Assembly (NCBI GenBank): GCA_947499955.1
Contig: CANMQI010000033.1
Location: 1-40,169, forward strand
Length of the DNA stretch: 40,169 bases
Direction of reading: 5' to 3'
Origin: an uncultured Granulosicoccus sp.
GTDB lineage: Bacteria; Pseudomonadota; Gammaproteobacteria; Granulosicoccales; Granulosicoccaceae
Below the pieces are notes generated by a model. It did no database searches. It was not told where the DNA came from and worked only from the letters and a program-made list of their open reading frames with translations. Shown in pieces: positions 40,081 to 40,169 of this stretch. The position numbers and the translations under genes are program-made. How positions within the stretch are numbered: the first letter of the stretch is position 1; each line of letters begins with the position of its first letter.

Positions 40081-40169
40081 ACGTCCTGACGTCCTGACGC
40101 CCTGACGCCCTGACGCCCTGACGCCCTGACGCCCTGACGCCCTGACGCCCTGACGCCCTGACGCCCTGA
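40081..40169. repeat. 8-bp tandem repeat running off the right edge
   Basis: Two copies of ACGTCCTG (40081-40096) are followed by nine exact copies of ACGCCCTG (40097-40168) and one more base at the window end; an imperfect unit (AGGCCCTG) precedes. It begins 22 bp after the EF-hand stop codon. The true length is unknown because the window ends inside it. Confidence 0.95.

Overview
The window looks like chromosomal DNA from a Gram-negative gammaproteobacterium, probably free-living and marine. This is an inference. It rests on a near-canonical gammaproteobacterial tRNA-Glu, FleQ/FlhG/FliA/FlgM flagellar regulators of the Pseudomonas/Vibrio type, lipoproteins and an RND efflux pump, a Tat-exported sugar-binding protein next to a sulfatase, and a CuyA/D-cysteine desulfhydrase-type enzyme next to an amino-acid importer. 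Genes are tightly packed. I see no insertion sequence, phage gene or CRISPR array.

Layout. 1-9.6 kb: a TolA-like anchored coiled-coil gene cut by the window edge (minus), a cadherin-like lipoprotein, a HisN-type phosphatase, a small lipoprotein, a glycerophosphodiester phosphodiesterase, an alpha/beta-hydrolase lipoprotein and a two-gene RND efflux operon ending in a 36-bp tandem repeat. 9.8-16.7 kb: tRNA-Glu, then a minus-strand run (fleQ, flhG, fliA, a GYF_2 tail-anchored protein, a GGDEF protein with a ruined active site), divergent from a FlgM-like anti-sigma factor, a four-helix membrane protein and a small repeat-bearing gene. 16.7-22.9 kb: a LysR regulator divergent from a CUT1 sugar importer (binding protein and two permeases, no ATPase) and a sulfatase. 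23-29 kb: ibpA-type small heat-shock gene with a sigma-32-like promoter, a possible RNA thermometer and a UUCG terminator; a second LysR divergent from a desulfhydrase/sulfo-lyase and a complete polar amino-acid ABC importer. 29.1-34.6 kb: a minus-strand H-NOX, histidine kinase and response regulator with degenerate HD-GYP (an HnoX/HnoK/HnoD-like nitric-oxide relay), next to an animal-type haem peroxidase. 34.7-36.9 kb: a CobD-like decarboxylase overlapping a PduX-like L-threonine kinase. 37-40.2 kb: an OmpR/EnvZ-type two-component system divergent from a periplasmic EF-hand protein, ending in an 8-bp tandem repeat that runs off the window.

How the parts fit. Two separate loci carry cyclic-di-GMP proteins that have lost catalytic residues: the GGDEF protein in the flagellar regulator run and the HD-GYP response regulator in the H-NOX run. 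FleQ keeps the LFRS and KExxxRN motifs reported to bind c-di-GMP. The window may therefore hold two receptor or scaffold branches of one c-di-GMP network, one for motility and one for nitric oxide. A second theme is short tandem repeats (39, 36, 12, 8 and 7 bp) inside or at the ends of genes.
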